A stretch of 57,304 nt of DNA from an uncultured Propionibacteriaceae bacterium (GTDB lineage Bacteria; Actinomycetota; Actinomycetes; Propionibacteriales; Propionibacteriaceae): contig CALKHV010000021.1 in assembly GCA_937988865.1 (NCBI GenBank), forward strand, positions 1-57,304. Reading direction: 5' to 3'. The position numbers were made by a program, and so were the translations under genes. Positions 25,770-34,184 of this stretch are shown piece by piece. The notes below the pieces were generated by a model. That model saw nothing but the letters and a program-made list of their open reading frames with translations. It was not told the DNA's origin and did no database searches. Numbering within the stretch: position 1 is the first letter of the stretch; each line of letters starts with the position of its first letter.

Positions 25770-26657
25770 GTGAGCATCATCGAGATCCGCGACCTGGTCA
25801 AGACCTTCGGTCGCACACGTGCCCTCGACCACCTGACGATGGATGTCCAGCCCGGTGAGGTGCACGGCTTCCTCGGCCCCAACGGGGCCGGGAAGTCGAC
25901 CACCCTGCGCGTCCTCCTCGGACTGCTGAAGGCCGACTCCGGCCATGCGACCATCCTCGGTGGCGACCCCTGGACCGACATCGAGAGCCTCCACCGGCGC
26001 ATCTCCTACGTGCCGGGTGACGTGGCCCTCTGGCCGAACCTGACCGGCGGTGAGGTGATCGACCTCATCGGACGCATGCGCGGCGGACTGGACGAGAAGC
26101 GCCGCAAGGAACTCGTCGCCCGGTTCGACCTGGATCCGACCAAGAAGGCCCGGGCCTACTCGAAGGGCAATCGGCAGAAGGTGGCCCTGATCTCGGCGCT
26201 GGCGTCCGACGCCGAGGTGTACCTGCTCGACGAGCCGACGTCGGGCCTCGACCCGTTGATGGAGTCGACCTTCGCCGAGTACGCCCGCGAGATGGTGGCC
26301 GACGGACGCACGATCCTGCTGTCGAGCCACATTCTCAGCGAGGTCGAGGCCCTGTCTGACCGCATCTCCATCATCCGTAACGGCTCGGTCATCGAGACCG
26401 GGACGCTGGCCGAGCTGCGGCACCTGCACGCGACCAATGTGGCGGCCACGCTGCGCCAGACGCCCACCGGCCTCGACCGGGTACCGGGCGTGTCCAACCT
26501 GGTCATCGCGGGCACCCACGTCAGCTTCTCCGTGGAAGCCGAGCATCTCGACGACGCACTGGCAGCCCTCGGACGCCATGGCGTCTCAGCCCTCACCTGC
26601 CAGCCCCCGACCCTCGAGCAGCTCTTCCTGTCAAAGTACGAGGGACAACTGACGTGA
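25770..26657 (+). CDS. ABC exporter ATP-binding protein
   Basis: 295 aa. Walker A GPNGAGKST near 39-47, Walker B VYLLDEPTSGLDP near 150-162, switch His in LLSSHILSEVE. The signature loop reads YSKGNRQK instead of LSGGQ, as in the multidrug/antibiotic-export ATPases of this subgroup. The C-terminal about 70 residues form the usual regulatory extension. Its stop overlaps the GTG of the permease (GTGA), so together they form one exporter, probably for a hydrophobic or antibiotic-like compound. Confidence 0.93.
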   Translation: MSIIEIRDLVKTFGRTRALDHLTMDVQPGEVHGFLGPNGAGKSTTLRVLLGLLKADSGHATILGGDPWTDIESLHRRISYVPGDVALWPNLTGGEVIDLIGRMRGGLDEKRRKELVARFDLDPTKKARAYSKGNRQKVALISALASDAEVYLLDEPTSGLDPLMESTFAEYAREMVADGRTILLSSHILSEVEALSDRISIIRNGSVIETGTLAELRHLHATNVAATLRQTPTGLDRVPGVSNLVIAGTHVSFSVEAEHLDDALAALGRHGVSALTCQPPTLEQLFLSKYEGQLT

Positions 26658-28246
26658 AGGGCTTCGTCGGAACGTGGCACCTGCTGCGACTGGCGTGGCG
26701 GCGCGACCGGGTGCTCATCCCTGCCACCGTCATCAGCCTCGCAGTGCTCATCTACTACTCGGTCGTCGCGACGCTGGCGCTCTACAGCAACGTCGCCGAA
26801 CGCGTCATCGCAGCCAAGGCTGCCGGGGCGATGCCCTCCGTGATCGCCATGTACGGCCACATCTACGACCCCACCTCGCTCGGCGGCATCGGCACCGCCA
26901 AGGTCGGGATGATCGGCTTCCTCACCATGGCGATCCTCGCCATCGCGATCGTCCGCCGACACACGCGGGCGGAGGAAGAGAGCGGACGTTTCGAGTTGCT
27001 CGGGGCAACCGTGTACGGACGCCGGGCTCCCCTCGCTGCTGCCGTGACCTTGTCCCTCCTCACCTCGCTGCTGGCAGGGGTGCTGACGGCGGTGGCGTCC
27101 GGGGCCGGAGGTTTGTCCTGGACAGGCTCCTGGGCGATGGGACTGGCGGTCACGGCGGTCGGGCTGAGCTGGACGGGCATCACGGCGATCGCGGTGCAAT
27201 TGTCCGAGAGCAACCGGACGTGCGGCGCGTTCGCCTTCGGTTCCCTCGCCCTCGCGTTCTTCGTGCGCATGATCGGCGACCTGAACGAGGGCTCCTTCCT
27301 CGGCGTCCTCACCTGGCTCTCACCGCTGGGTTGGGCCCAGCAGGTGCGTCCCTTCGCGGGCGACCGGTTCTGGGTGCTGGTTATCCCGGCGGTCTTCACA
27401 CTTGCCTGCCTGCTTGTTGCCGACCGGCTCCAGGCGTCGCGGGACATCTCCAGCGGACTCTTCGCCCAGCGTCCCGGCGTCGCCCGTGGACAGCTCGGCA
27501 GCGCGGAGGACCTCGCCCAGCGACTGCAGCGAACCAGCCTGATCGGCTGGGCCGTCAGCTTCGCCCTGCTCGCCGTCGTGCTCGGCTTCCTGATCGACAA
27601 CCTGACCGGGTTCATCACCGACGAGGCGGCCGACATGTTGAGGAAGATGGGCGGGGTCGGCATGATGACCGACCTCTACATCAGTGTCGAGGCCGGGTTC
27701 ATGGCCCTGGCCGCAGCCGTCTTCGGGGTGGGGTCGGTGCTGCGGCTGCACGGTGAGGAGTCGTCGGGCCACGCGGAACAGATCCTCGCAACCAAGGTCA
27801 CCCGGACGCGTTTCCTCGCGTCCCACGGGGTCATCGCCTTCGTCGGGACTGCAGGGCTCATGATCCTGGTCGGTGTTGTCATGGGGTTGTCCCACGCCAT
27901 CGCTTCCGGCGGCTGGTCGGACTTCTGGCGCGACTCGACCGCCTCGTTCGTGCAGATCCCCCCGGTGCTCGTGATCGTCGCGATCGCGTGCGTGGTCTTC
28001 GCCTGGCTGCCGAGGCAGCCATGGGTGGCGTGGCTCGTGCTCGCGGCCTGCTTCGTGCTCGGCGAGTTCGGTGCACTGCTCAAGCTGCCGGACTGGATCC
28101 AGCAGCTCTCGCCGTTCGCGCACATCCCCAAGCTGCCGGCAGAGCCGATGAGCTGGACGCCGGTGCTGATCCTGCTGGCCCTGACGGCAGCCCTGGTCGC
28201 GGCAGCCGTAGTAGGACTACGACGCCGCGACCTCGCGACTGCCTAA
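26654..28246 (+). CDS. ABC exporter permease (polyketide-antibiotic-exporter type)
   Basis: 530 aa with about 12 hydrophobic segments in two six-helix halves joined by a cytoplasmic stretch (about 265-295). The motif RRHTRAEEESGRFELLGATVYGR after the third helix, repeated as RLHGEESSGHAEQILATKVTR in the second half, is characteristic of actinobacterial exporters annotated as polyketide-antibiotic exporters. The substrate is unknown and no biosynthetic cluster is nearby. Its stop overlaps the stop of the convergent CoA-disulfide reductase gene by 4 bp. Confidence 0.88.
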   Translation: MKGFVGTWHLLRLAWRRDRVLIPATVISLAVLIYYSVVATLALYSNVAERVIAAKAAGAMPSVIAMYGHIYDPTSLGGIGTAKVGMIGFLTMAILAIAIVRRHTRAEEESGRFELLGATVYGRRAPLAAAVTLSLLTSLLAGVLTAVASGAGGLSWTGSWAMGLAVTAVGLSWTGITAIAVQLSESNRTCGAFAFGSLALAFFVRMIGDLNEGSFLGVLTWLSPLGWAQQVRPFAGDRFWVLVIPAVFTLACLLVADRLQASRDISSGLFAQRPGVARGQLGSAEDLAQRLQRTSLIGWAVSFALLAVVLGFLIDNLTGFITDEAADMLRKMGGVGMMTDLYISVEAGFMALAAAVFGVGSVLRLHGEESSGHAEQILATKVTRTRFLASHGVIAFVGTAGLMILVGVVMGLSHAIASGGWSDFWRDSTASFVQIPPVLVIVAIACVVFAWLPRQPWVAWLVLAACFVLGEFGALLKLPDWIQQLSPFAHIPKLPAEPMSWTPVLILLALTAALVAAAVVGLRRRDLATA

Positions 28247-29862
28247 GCGGGGTTCATTCGCGACCAGGTGGTGTAGCCGCCGTCGAGGTTCTTCGACGGG
28301 CGGCCGTTCATGGCCAGGACGCGCGTCGCGAGGTAGCCGCGCAGGCCCACCGCGCAGTGCACGATGAGGTCGCCCTCGGGCAGCTCGTCGAGGCGTCCAC
28401 GCAGGTCGTCGAGCGGGATCAGGACCGATCCGGGGATCTTGCCCGCCTTGTGCTCACCCGCAGTCCGGACGTCGATGATCGTCGCCCCCGCGGCCACCGC
28501 TTCGTCCAGTTCGTTCCACTGGATCGTCTCGGTGAGACCCTCGTGCAGGTTCCGGTTGATGTAGCCCAGCATGTTGACCGGGTCCTTGGCGGACGCGAAC
28601 TGCGGCGCGTAGGCCAGTTCGAGGTCGGCCAACTGGCTGGCGGTGATGCCGCCCGTGATCGCCGTGGCGATCACGTCGATGCGCTTGTCGACGCCGTTCT
28701 CGCCCACGCCCTGGGCACCGAGGATGGCGTCCGTGTCGGGATCGACCAGCAACTTGAGGCTCATCGAGGTGCTGCCCGGGTAGTAGCCCGCGTGATTGGC
28801 CGGGTGCGTATGGATGACCCGCACGGGTCGACCCGCAGCCCTCAGCCGCTTCTCGTTCCAGCCGGTGGCCGCGACCTGCAGTCCGAAGACGCCCACGATG
28901 GCCGTGCCCAGCACAGGACGGTCGGCAGCCACGCGTCCCATGATCACGTCGGCGACCATGCGTCCCTGACGGTTGGCCGTGTTGGCGAGCGGCACGAGGG
29001 TCGCATCAGACATCAGCGCGTCGCGCTTCACAACGGCGTCGCCGACGGCGTAGATCGCCGGATCGGACGTCCGCATCTGCTCGTCGATCAGGATTCCGCC
29101 GCCCAGCCCGGTCTCCAGACCTGCGACGGACGCCAGCGTCGACTCCGGACGCACGCCGATGGCCGCGACCACGAGGTCGGCGGGCAGCACGTCGCCGTTG
29201 GCGAGGGTGACGGAGTCGGCACCGATCTCGGTCACGCCCGACCCGAGGCGCAGGTCGACACCGTTCTCGCGCAGGCGTGTGTGAACCTGGGCGACCATCT
29301 CGGGGTCGAGCGGGGCCATGACCTGGTCGAGCGCCTCGACGAGGGCGACCTCGATGCCGCGGTGGCGCAGGTTCTCGGCCATCTCGATGCCGATGAAACC
29401 GCCGCCGATCACCACGGACGTCCGGGCGTCGGCCGCGGCCGCCACCATCGCGTCTGTGTCCTCGACGTTGCGCAGGCTCAGTGCGCGCTCGATGCCCGGG
29501 ATCGGCGGACGCACGGGAACTGCCCCGGGCGAGAGGATGAGCGCGTCGTAGGGAAGCTCCGACGTCTCACCCGTTGCGAGATCGCGCACCGCGACGACCT
29601 TGCGCTCGCGGTCGATGGTCGTTGCCTCGGTGTTGACGCGGACGTCCAGCCCGAAGCGGGCACCGAGGGACGCGGGCGTCTGCAGCAGCAGCGCGGAGCG
29701 CTTCTCGATCAGGCCCCCCACGTGGTACGGCAGGCCGCAGTTGGCGAACGACACGTTTCCGCTGCGCTCGAGGACAATGATGGAGGCCGTTTCGTCCAGC
29801 CTGCGGAGGCGCGTTGCGGCTGACATACCGCCGGCGACCCCGCCCACAATGAGAATGTTCAT
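28243..29862 (-). CDS. CoA-disulfide reductase with C-terminal rhodanese domain
   Basis: 539 aa. An FAD/NAD(P)H-dependent flavoprotein (about 1-445) with Rossmann start MNILIVGGVAGGMSAATR and the single redox cysteine in SFANCGLPYH (C43 region). It is fused to a rhodanese domain (about 455-539) with catalytic Cys in HCAVGLRGY. This CoADR-Rhd architecture reduces CoA persulfides/polysulfides and handles sulfane sulfur. ATG 29862 is 7 nt downstream of TATAGT on the minus strand and next to a CsoR/CstR-type palindrome, fitting persulfide-responsive control. The open frame upstream of this ATG is not homologous and is rejected. Confidence 0.93.
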   Translation of the reverse strand: MNILIVGGVAGGMSAATRLRRLDETASIIVLERSGNVSFANCGLPYHVGGLIEKRSALLLQTPASLGARFGLDVRVNTEATTIDRERKVVAVRDLATGETSELPYDALILSPGAVPVRPPIPGIERALSLRNVEDTDAMVAAAADARTSVVIGGGFIGIEMAENLRHRGIEVALVEALDQVMAPLDPEMVAQVHTRLRENGVDLRLGSGVTEIGADSVTLANGDVLPADLVVAAIGVRPESTLASVAGLETGLGGGILIDEQMRTSDPAIYAVGDAVVKRDALMSDATLVPLANTANRQGRMVADVIMGRVAADRPVLGTAIVGVFGLQVAATGWNEKRLRAAGRPVRVIHTHPANHAGYYPGSTSMSLKLLVDPDTDAILGAQGVGENGVDKRIDVIATAITGGITASQLADLELAYAPQFASAKDPVNMLGYINRNLHEGLTETIQWNELDEAVAAGATIIDVRTAGEHKAGKIPGSVLIPLDDLRGRLDELPEGDLIVHCAVGLRGYLATRVLAMNGRPSKNLDGGYTTWSRMNPA

Positions 29863-29869
29863 GTTGAAA

Positions 29870-29875
29870 ACTATA
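29870..29875 (-). promoter_or_regulatory. -10 box of the CoA-disulfide reductase gene
   Basis: TATAGT on the minus strand, 7 nt before ATG 29862. It overlaps the edge of the palindromic operator. Confidence 0.55.
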
Positions 29876-29889
29876 CCCCCCGGGGTATA
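29872..29889. promoter_or_regulatory. CsoR/CstR-type operator palindrome
   Basis: TATACCCCCCGGGGTATA: perfect arms TATACCCC and GGGGTATA around a CC centre. GC-rich palindromes flanked by AT steps of this form are bound by CsoR-family tetramers (Cu(I)-sensing CsoR or persulfide-sensing CstR). Because the controlled gene is a CoADR-rhodanese, a CstR-like persulfide sensor is the better guess. No csoR/cstR gene lies in this window. Confidence 0.75.
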
Positions 29890-29955
29890 CATTGGTGAAA
29901 CGCCAGCAAGGTGCCAAGCGCCATCGAACAAGCAAACCAGCCATAGGAGAACAAC

Positions 29956-30117
29956 ATGTGCCGTCCCGTGAACTGCCGCCAGTGTGGGAAGACGACGTGG
30001 GCAGGCTGCGGCCAGCACGTCGACCAGGTCATGAAGAACGTGCCCACGTCCCAGCGTTGCCAGGGTCACGCCAGTGCGCCCAGCAACTCCATGTTCTCAA
30101 AGGTCTTCGGACGCTGA
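29956..30117 (+). CDS. 53-aa cysteine-rich zinc-ribbon-like protein
   Basis: Starts MCRPVNCRQCGKTTWAGCGQ and ends at TGA 30115-30117. Five cysteines are visible (C2, C7, C10, C18, C35), plus H21 and H39. The CxxC pair and GC-Q-H suggest a metal site or a thiol/persulfide acceptor. AGGAG lies 6-8 nt upstream of the ATG. I recall similar small proteins beginning MCRPxxCxxCGKTTWAGCG in many actinobacteria, without known function. Divergent transcription from the CoADR-rhodanese gene around one operator suggests it takes part in the same sulfur or copper stress response. Confidence 0.8.
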   Translation: MCRPVNCRQCGKTTWAGCGQHVDQVMKNVPTSQRCQGHASAPSNSMFSKVFGR

Positions 30118-30133
30118 GTCCCGACCCCTCGAC

Positions 30134-30139
30134 TAACCT
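30134..30139 (+). promoter_or_regulatory. -10 box of dtd
   Basis: TAACCT ends 6 nt before GTG 30146, giving leaderless geometry. Confidence 0.5.
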
Positions 30140-30145
30140 GACCGC

Positions 30146-30583
30146 GTGCGAGTCGTCATCCAGCGGGCCCTCAGCGGCCAGGTCAGCGTCGAGGGTGAGG
30201 TCGTCGGACGCCTGACGCGTCCCGGCCTCGTGGTGCTCGCCGGCGTCACCCACGCCGACAGCCCAGCGGTCGTCGACCGCCTCGCAGAGAAGGTGTGGGG
30301 GCTCCGGATCCTCGCCGACGAACAGTCGGCGTCCGATCTGGACGCCCCCCTTCTCGTCGTCAGCCAGTTCACCCTCTACGCCAACACCCGCAAGGGTCGG
30401 CGTCCGTCGTGGAATGCGGCGGCTCCCGCCTCCGTCGGGGAGCCGCTGGTCGACCACTTCGTCGCCAGCCTGCGCCGCCTGGGCGCGACCGTCGAGACGG
30501 GTGTCTTCGGCGCGATGATGCAGGTCAGCCTCGTCAACGACGGTCCTGTCACGGTGATCATCGACACCGATACCTGGAGCTGA
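30146..30583 (+). CDS. dtd: D-aminoacyl-tRNA deacylase
   Basis: 145 aa. It frees tRNAs mischarged with D-amino acids or glycine. Signature motifs are SQFTLYANTRKGRRPS (about 76-91) and the GPVT-type loop in NDGPVTVIIDT near the C-terminus; GVFGAMMQVSLVNDG precedes it. Standard length. The GTG start is preceded by TAACCT at 6 nt. It is a separate transcription unit before the glnR-like gene. Confidence 0.95.
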   Translation: MRVVIQRALSGQVSVEGEVVGRLTRPGLVVLAGVTHADSPAVVDRLAEKVWGLRILADEQSASDLDAPLLVVSQFTLYANTRKGRRPSWNAAAPASVGEPLVDHFVASLRRLGATVETGVFGAMMQVSLVNDGPVTVIIDTDTWS

Positions 30584-30693
30584 TGCGGGCGTGGGGTGCC
30601 GACGTGGGCGCGTCCACCTATCCTTGATCCGATGTGGCAGTGAGGTCCACGTCTGCGATCGGCACAGGGTGCCCCGGGTCACAGGAGGTGCGC

Positions 30694-31341
30694 ATGGCAC
30701 GGCTGCTCGTCGTCAGTGATCCTGCGGCACAGACCCCCCTGCCGGGCCTGGCGCTACTGGCCCACACGGTCACCATGGTCGACGGCCAGGAAGCCGCGCT
30801 CGCTGCGTCCGGGAACGCCGACCTCGTCGTGCTGGACGCCCGCTCCGACCTGTCACGGGCTCGCGGCCTCGGTCTGCTGTTCGCCGCCGATGCCCCCGGC
30901 GTCCCGGTGCTGCTCGTCATCACCCAGGGTGCGCTGGGCCTCGTCTCGCGCGACTGGGGCATCTCCGACTTCGTCCTCGCCGGCGCCGATCCGGCCGAGC
31001 TCGACGCACGCATCCGCATGCTGCTGACCGCAACCCCGGTGATGTCGACGATCACGGGCGGACCCATCGAGATCGACGAGGACGCCTACGCCGTCACCCT
31101 CGCCGGGCATCCCCTCGACCTCACCTACACCGAGTTCGAGCTGCTCAAGTACCTCGTCCTCCACCCCGGACGCGTACTCACCCGCGAACAGTTGCTCAGC
31201 GAGGTGTGGGGCTACGACTACTACGGCGGCACCCGCACGGTCGACGTGCACGTGCGGCGACTCCGCGCGAAGCTGGGCCCGGAACACGACGCGTGCATCG
31301 GCACCGTGCGGAACGTCGGCTACCGATTCCAGGCGAAGTAG
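30694..31341 (+). CDS. glnR: GlnR-type orphan OmpR-family response regulator
   Basis: 215 aa. The N-terminal receiver-like domain (about 1-110) is atypical, with VVLDARSDL and DWGISDFVLAGADPAELDARIRM closely matching the pattern of actinobacterial GlnR. The C-terminal winged helix (about 120-215) contains LTYTEFELLKYLVLHPGRV, EVWGYDYYGGTRTVDVHVRRLRAKL-type segments and GTVRNVGYRF. GlnR controls nitrogen assimilation genes. No histidine kinase is adjacent, as expected for an orphan. ATG 30694 has AGGAGGTG upstream; the longer upstream frame lacks a ribosome site. Being next to ppk and pst, it joins nitrogen and phosphate control. Confidence 0.83.
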   Translation: MARLLVVSDPAAQTPLPGLALLAHTVTMVDGQEAALAASGNADLVVLDARSDLSRARGLGLLFAADAPGVPVLLVITQGALGLVSRDWGISDFVLAGADPAELDARIRMLLTATPVMSTITGGPIEIDEDAYAVTLAGHPLDLTYTEFELLKYLVLHPGRVLTREQLLSEVWGYDYYGGTRTVDVHVRRLRAKLGPEHDACIGTVRNVGYRFQAK

Positions 31342-31342
31342 T

Positions 31343-31909
31343 TCAGCGGACGTTGCGCAGCAGATAGGCAGGCATCGACGGCGGCCCCGAGGGGTGGAAG
31401 GCCATTCGGGCGGCCAGCAACTGGGCGAACAGGCTGCCCACCGCGCCGACGATCGCCAGCCAGAAGGACGCCTCCTCGACCGACGTGTCCCACATGATGT
31501 AGAGACACGCCACCGCCGCGGCTGCGAGCAGGACGACCGAGAACCAGGCTGCGAGGCGGGACGGCCACAGCCACCTGGCCAGCGCGACGTCGCGGCGTCC
31601 CTCCCACTCGGCGAGTCCACTGCGCCACAGCAGGAGCTGCAACACGCCAGTCACCACCAGCAGGGCGGACGCCAGGTTCCCCACGGCCGGCCACAGTCGC
31701 GTCGTCGACGAGAACCTGACCAGCAACAGCGACGCCGCGAAGAATCCCGCCATCCCCACGATCCCCAGGACGACGCCTGCGCCCATGACCCGCGTGAGGC
31801 TGCGGGCGCGGGCCGCGATGGCAGGTTGGGGGATGATCGTGCGGGCGACCGGTGGCTCGACGCCGTCGGCCACCGTCTCGGGCGACCCGGGTTCTCGACT
31901 CTCGTCCAC
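31343..31909 (-). CDS. four-helix membrane protein of unknown function
   Basis: 188 aa. A Pro/Glu-rich cytoplasmic N-terminus (1-38) precedes hydrophobic segments at about 42-64, 75-95, 118-140 and 148-168. The segment between helices 2 and 3 is Arg/Trp rich (RSGLAEWEGRRDVALARWLWPSR). No family recognised. GTG 31909 is 6 nt downstream of TAGGCT. It converges on the glnR-like gene with 1 bp between stops. Confidence 0.72.
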   Translation of the reverse strand: MDESREPGSPETVADGVEPPVARTIIPQPAIAARARSLTRVMGAGVVLGIVGMAGFFAASLLLVRFSSTTRLWPAVGNLASALLVVTGVLQLLLWRSGLAEWEGRRDVALARWLWPSRLAAWFSVVLLAAAAVACLYIMWDTSVEEASFWLAIVGAVGSLFAQLLAARMAFHPSGPPSMPAYLLRNVR

Positions 31910-31915
31910 AGTCCG

Positions 31916-31921
31916 AGCCTA
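31916..31921 (-). promoter_or_regulatory. -10 box of the four-helix membrane protein gene
   Basis: TAGGCT on the minus strand, exactly 6 nt before GTG 31909. Confidence 0.55.
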
Positions 31922-31950
31922 ACCCGACCGGCGACCGGACGCAGGAGCCA

Positions 31951-31971
31951 CGACCCCCCTTGAACCCCCCG
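31951..31971 (+). repeat. C-rich element related to the 57-kb repeats
   Basis: CGACCCCCCTTGAACCCCCCG, identical at 19 of 21 positions to segments of the 51-bp repeats at 57145-57238. It lies in the gap before ppk. Confidence 0.5.
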
Positions 31972-32048
31972 AGCTTCGCCCCCGCACGTGCATTCGTGCT
32001 GGCAGACTCGATAGCGTGGCGGTGTCGCCAAGCGTGAAGGGAGTCGAG

Positions 32049-34184
32049 ATGGACAGCCATGTCGCAACCATGGATTCCACCCCCGGTCAGGACAGCGTGG
32101 TGGCCGTCCAGCAGGCCCTCGCCGAGTTGCCGCCCAACCGCTACTCCGACCGCGAACTCGCGTGGCTGGCCTTCAACCGTCGGGTTCTCGACCTCGCCAA
32201 GGACTCCCCACGGATCCCCCTGCTCGAACGGGCCAAGTTTCTCGCGATCTTCTCGTCCAATCTCGACGAGTTCTTCATGGTGCGCGTCGCCGGCCTCAAG
32301 CGCCGCATCGCCGCCGGCGTGGCCGTCCCCAGCGTCACCGGGGCGATGCCTCGCGAACTTCACGACATGATCCTGTCGAGGACTCAGGAACTGGTCGCCG
32401 AGCAGTCCCGGGTGTTCCAGGAGCAGGTGCGTCCCGAGTTGGCGGCGCACGGCATCGAGATCCTGCGCTGGGACGAGCTGACCGCGTCCGAGAAGGACAA
32501 GATGCGGACGCTGTTCAGCGACCGCATCTTCCCCGTCCTCACCCCGCTGGCCGTCGATCCGAGCCACCCGTTCCCCTACATCTCGGGCCTGTCGATCAAC
32601 CTGGCCGTGCTGCTGAAGAACCCGATCACGGGCGCGCGGCAGTTCGCCCGGGTCAAGGTGCCCACGATCCTCTCGCGCTTCATCAAGCTGAGCGACACCC
32701 GATTCCTCCCGTTGGAGGAAATCATCGGACGACATCTCGACCAGCTCTTCAGCGGCATGCAGGTGATCGCCCACACCACCTTCCGCGTCACCCGCAACGA
32801 GGACGTCGAGGTCGAGGAGGACGACGCCGAGAACCTGTTGTTCGCCCTCGAGCGCGAACTGCTGCGGCGCAAGGTCGGGCGTCCGCCGGTGCGTCTGGAG
32901 GTCCAGACCGACATCGACGAGAAGATGCTCGAGTTGCTGATGAGCGAGCTCGACGTCACCGGGAAGGAAGTTTTCCGCCTTCCTGCGCCGCTCGACCTGC
33001 GCGGTCTCTTCAGCCTCGCCGACGTCGACCGTGACAACCTCAAATACCCCAACTTCCTGCCCAAGACGCACCCGCACCTCGCCGAGGTCGAGACGGCGCA
33101 ACCGGCCGACATGTTCGCCGCCCTCAAGCAGCGCGACGTGCTGCTGCAGCACCCCTACGACTCGTTCGCGACGAGCGTCCAGAGGTTCGTCGAGCAGGCC
33201 GCCGCCGACCCGACCGTCCTCGCGATCAAGCAGACGCTCTACCGGACGTCCGGTGACTCGCCCATCGTGGACGCCCTCATCGAGGCCGCCCTCGCCGGCA
33301 AACAGGTGCTGGCGCTGGTCGAGATCAAGGCCCGCTTCGACGAGCAGGCCAACATCGCGTGGGCGCGCAAGCTCGAGAAGTACGGCGTCCACGTCGTCTA
33401 CGGGATGCTCGGCCTCAAGACCCACTGCAAGCTCTGCCTCGTGGTGCGCGACGAGGCCGACGGGCTGCACCGCTACGCCCACATCGGCACCGGCAACTAC
33501 AACCCCAAGACGGCACGGCTCTACGAGGACATGGGGTTGCTCACGTCCAACCCGATCATCACCGACGACGTCGCCCGCCTGTTCAACCACCTCTCGGGCA
33601 TGACGCAGGAGACGCACTACAGGCGGCTGCTCGTCGCGCCGCACGGCATCCGCAAGGGCCTCCTCGACCGCATCGAGCACGAGGTCGCCAACCACCGGGC
33701 AGGGCTCCCGGCCGGGATCCGCATCAAGGTCAACTCGCTCGTCGACGAGGCCATCAGCGACGCGCTGTACCGGGCGTCCCAGGCGGGCGTCCCCGTCGAC
33801 CTGTGGGTGCGTGGCATCTGCACGATCAAGCCCGGCGTCCCGGGACTCAGCGAGAACATCCGCGTCCGGTCGATCCTCGGACGCTTCCTCGAGCACTCCC
33901 GCCTGTTCTGGTTCGCCAACGGGGGGACGCCGACCGTCGGCCTCGGGTCGTCCGACCTGATGCACCGCAACCTCGACCGTCGGGTCGAGGTGCTCGTCAG
34001 CCTCACCAATCCGGTTCACGTCGAGCAGATCGGCGCGCTCTTCGACCTGGCCTTCGACGACGGAACGGTCGCCTGGCGCCTCATCGACGAGGAGTGGGCG
34101 CCCCGCACGACGAATGACGACGGTGAGCCACTGCTCGACATGCAGGAGTACCTGATCCAGGTCACGGCCTCCCGACGCAAGTGA
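32049..34184 (+). CDS. ppk: polyphosphate kinase 1
   Basis: 711 aa from ATG 32049, which has AAGGGAG 5 nt upstream; an in-frame GTG at 32016 would add 11 residues. It reversibly makes polyphosphate from ATP. N-terminal helical domain NRELAWLAFNRRVL-like at about 25-40 and FLAIFSSNLDEFFMVRVAGL. The catalytic PLD-like domains contain YDSFATSVQRFVEQAA, KQTLYRTSGDSPIV and the PPK1 hallmark HIGTGNYNPKTARLYED. Its stop overlaps the Nudix GTG (GTGA). Together with pst downstream it forms a phosphate storage/uptake block. Confidence 0.95.
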   Translation: MDSHVATMDSTPGQDSVVAVQQALAELPPNRYSDRELAWLAFNRRVLDLAKDSPRIPLLERAKFLAIFSSNLDEFFMVRVAGLKRRIAAGVAVPSVTGAMPRELHDMILSRTQELVAEQSRVFQEQVRPELAAHGIEILRWDELTASEKDKMRTLFSDRIFPVLTPLAVDPSHPFPYISGLSINLAVLLKNPITGARQFARVKVPTILSRFIKLSDTRFLPLEEIIGRHLDQLFSGMQVIAHTTFRVTRNEDVEVEEDDAENLLFALERELLRRKVGRPPVRLEVQTDIDEKMLELLMSELDVTGKEVFRLPAPLDLRGLFSLADVDRDNLKYPNFLPKTHPHLAEVETAQPADMFAALKQRDVLLQHPYDSFATSVQRFVEQAAADPTVLAIKQTLYRTSGDSPIVDALIEAALAGKQVLALVEIKARFDEQANIAWARKLEKYGVHVVYGMLGLKTHCKLCLVVRDEADGLHRYAHIGTGNYNPKTARLYEDMGLLTSNPIITDDVARLFNHLSGMTQETHYRRLLVAPHGIRKGLLDRIEHEVANHRAGLPAGIRIKVNSLVDEAISDALYRASQAGVPVDLWVRGICTIKPGVPGLSENIRVRSILGRFLEHSRLFWFANGGTPTVGLGSSDLMHRNLDRRVEVLVSLTNPVHVEQIGALFDLAFDDGTVAWRLIDEEWAPRTTNDDGEPLLDMQEYLIQVTASRRK

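Larger units (their letters stand above)
29864..29891 (+). promoter_or_regulatory. promoter of the cysteine-rich small protein
   Basis: TTGAAA (29864-29869) and TATACA (29886-29891) with 16-bp spacing. The spacer contains the palindromic operator, so a bound repressor would block this promoter. Confidence 0.55.

Noticed and set aside
29892..30215. 107-codon plus-strand open frame over the cysteine-rich small gene
   Set aside because: Wrong frame: it lacks a ribosome site and resembles nothing. The 53-aa frame has AGGAG, a CxxC core and a family I recall.
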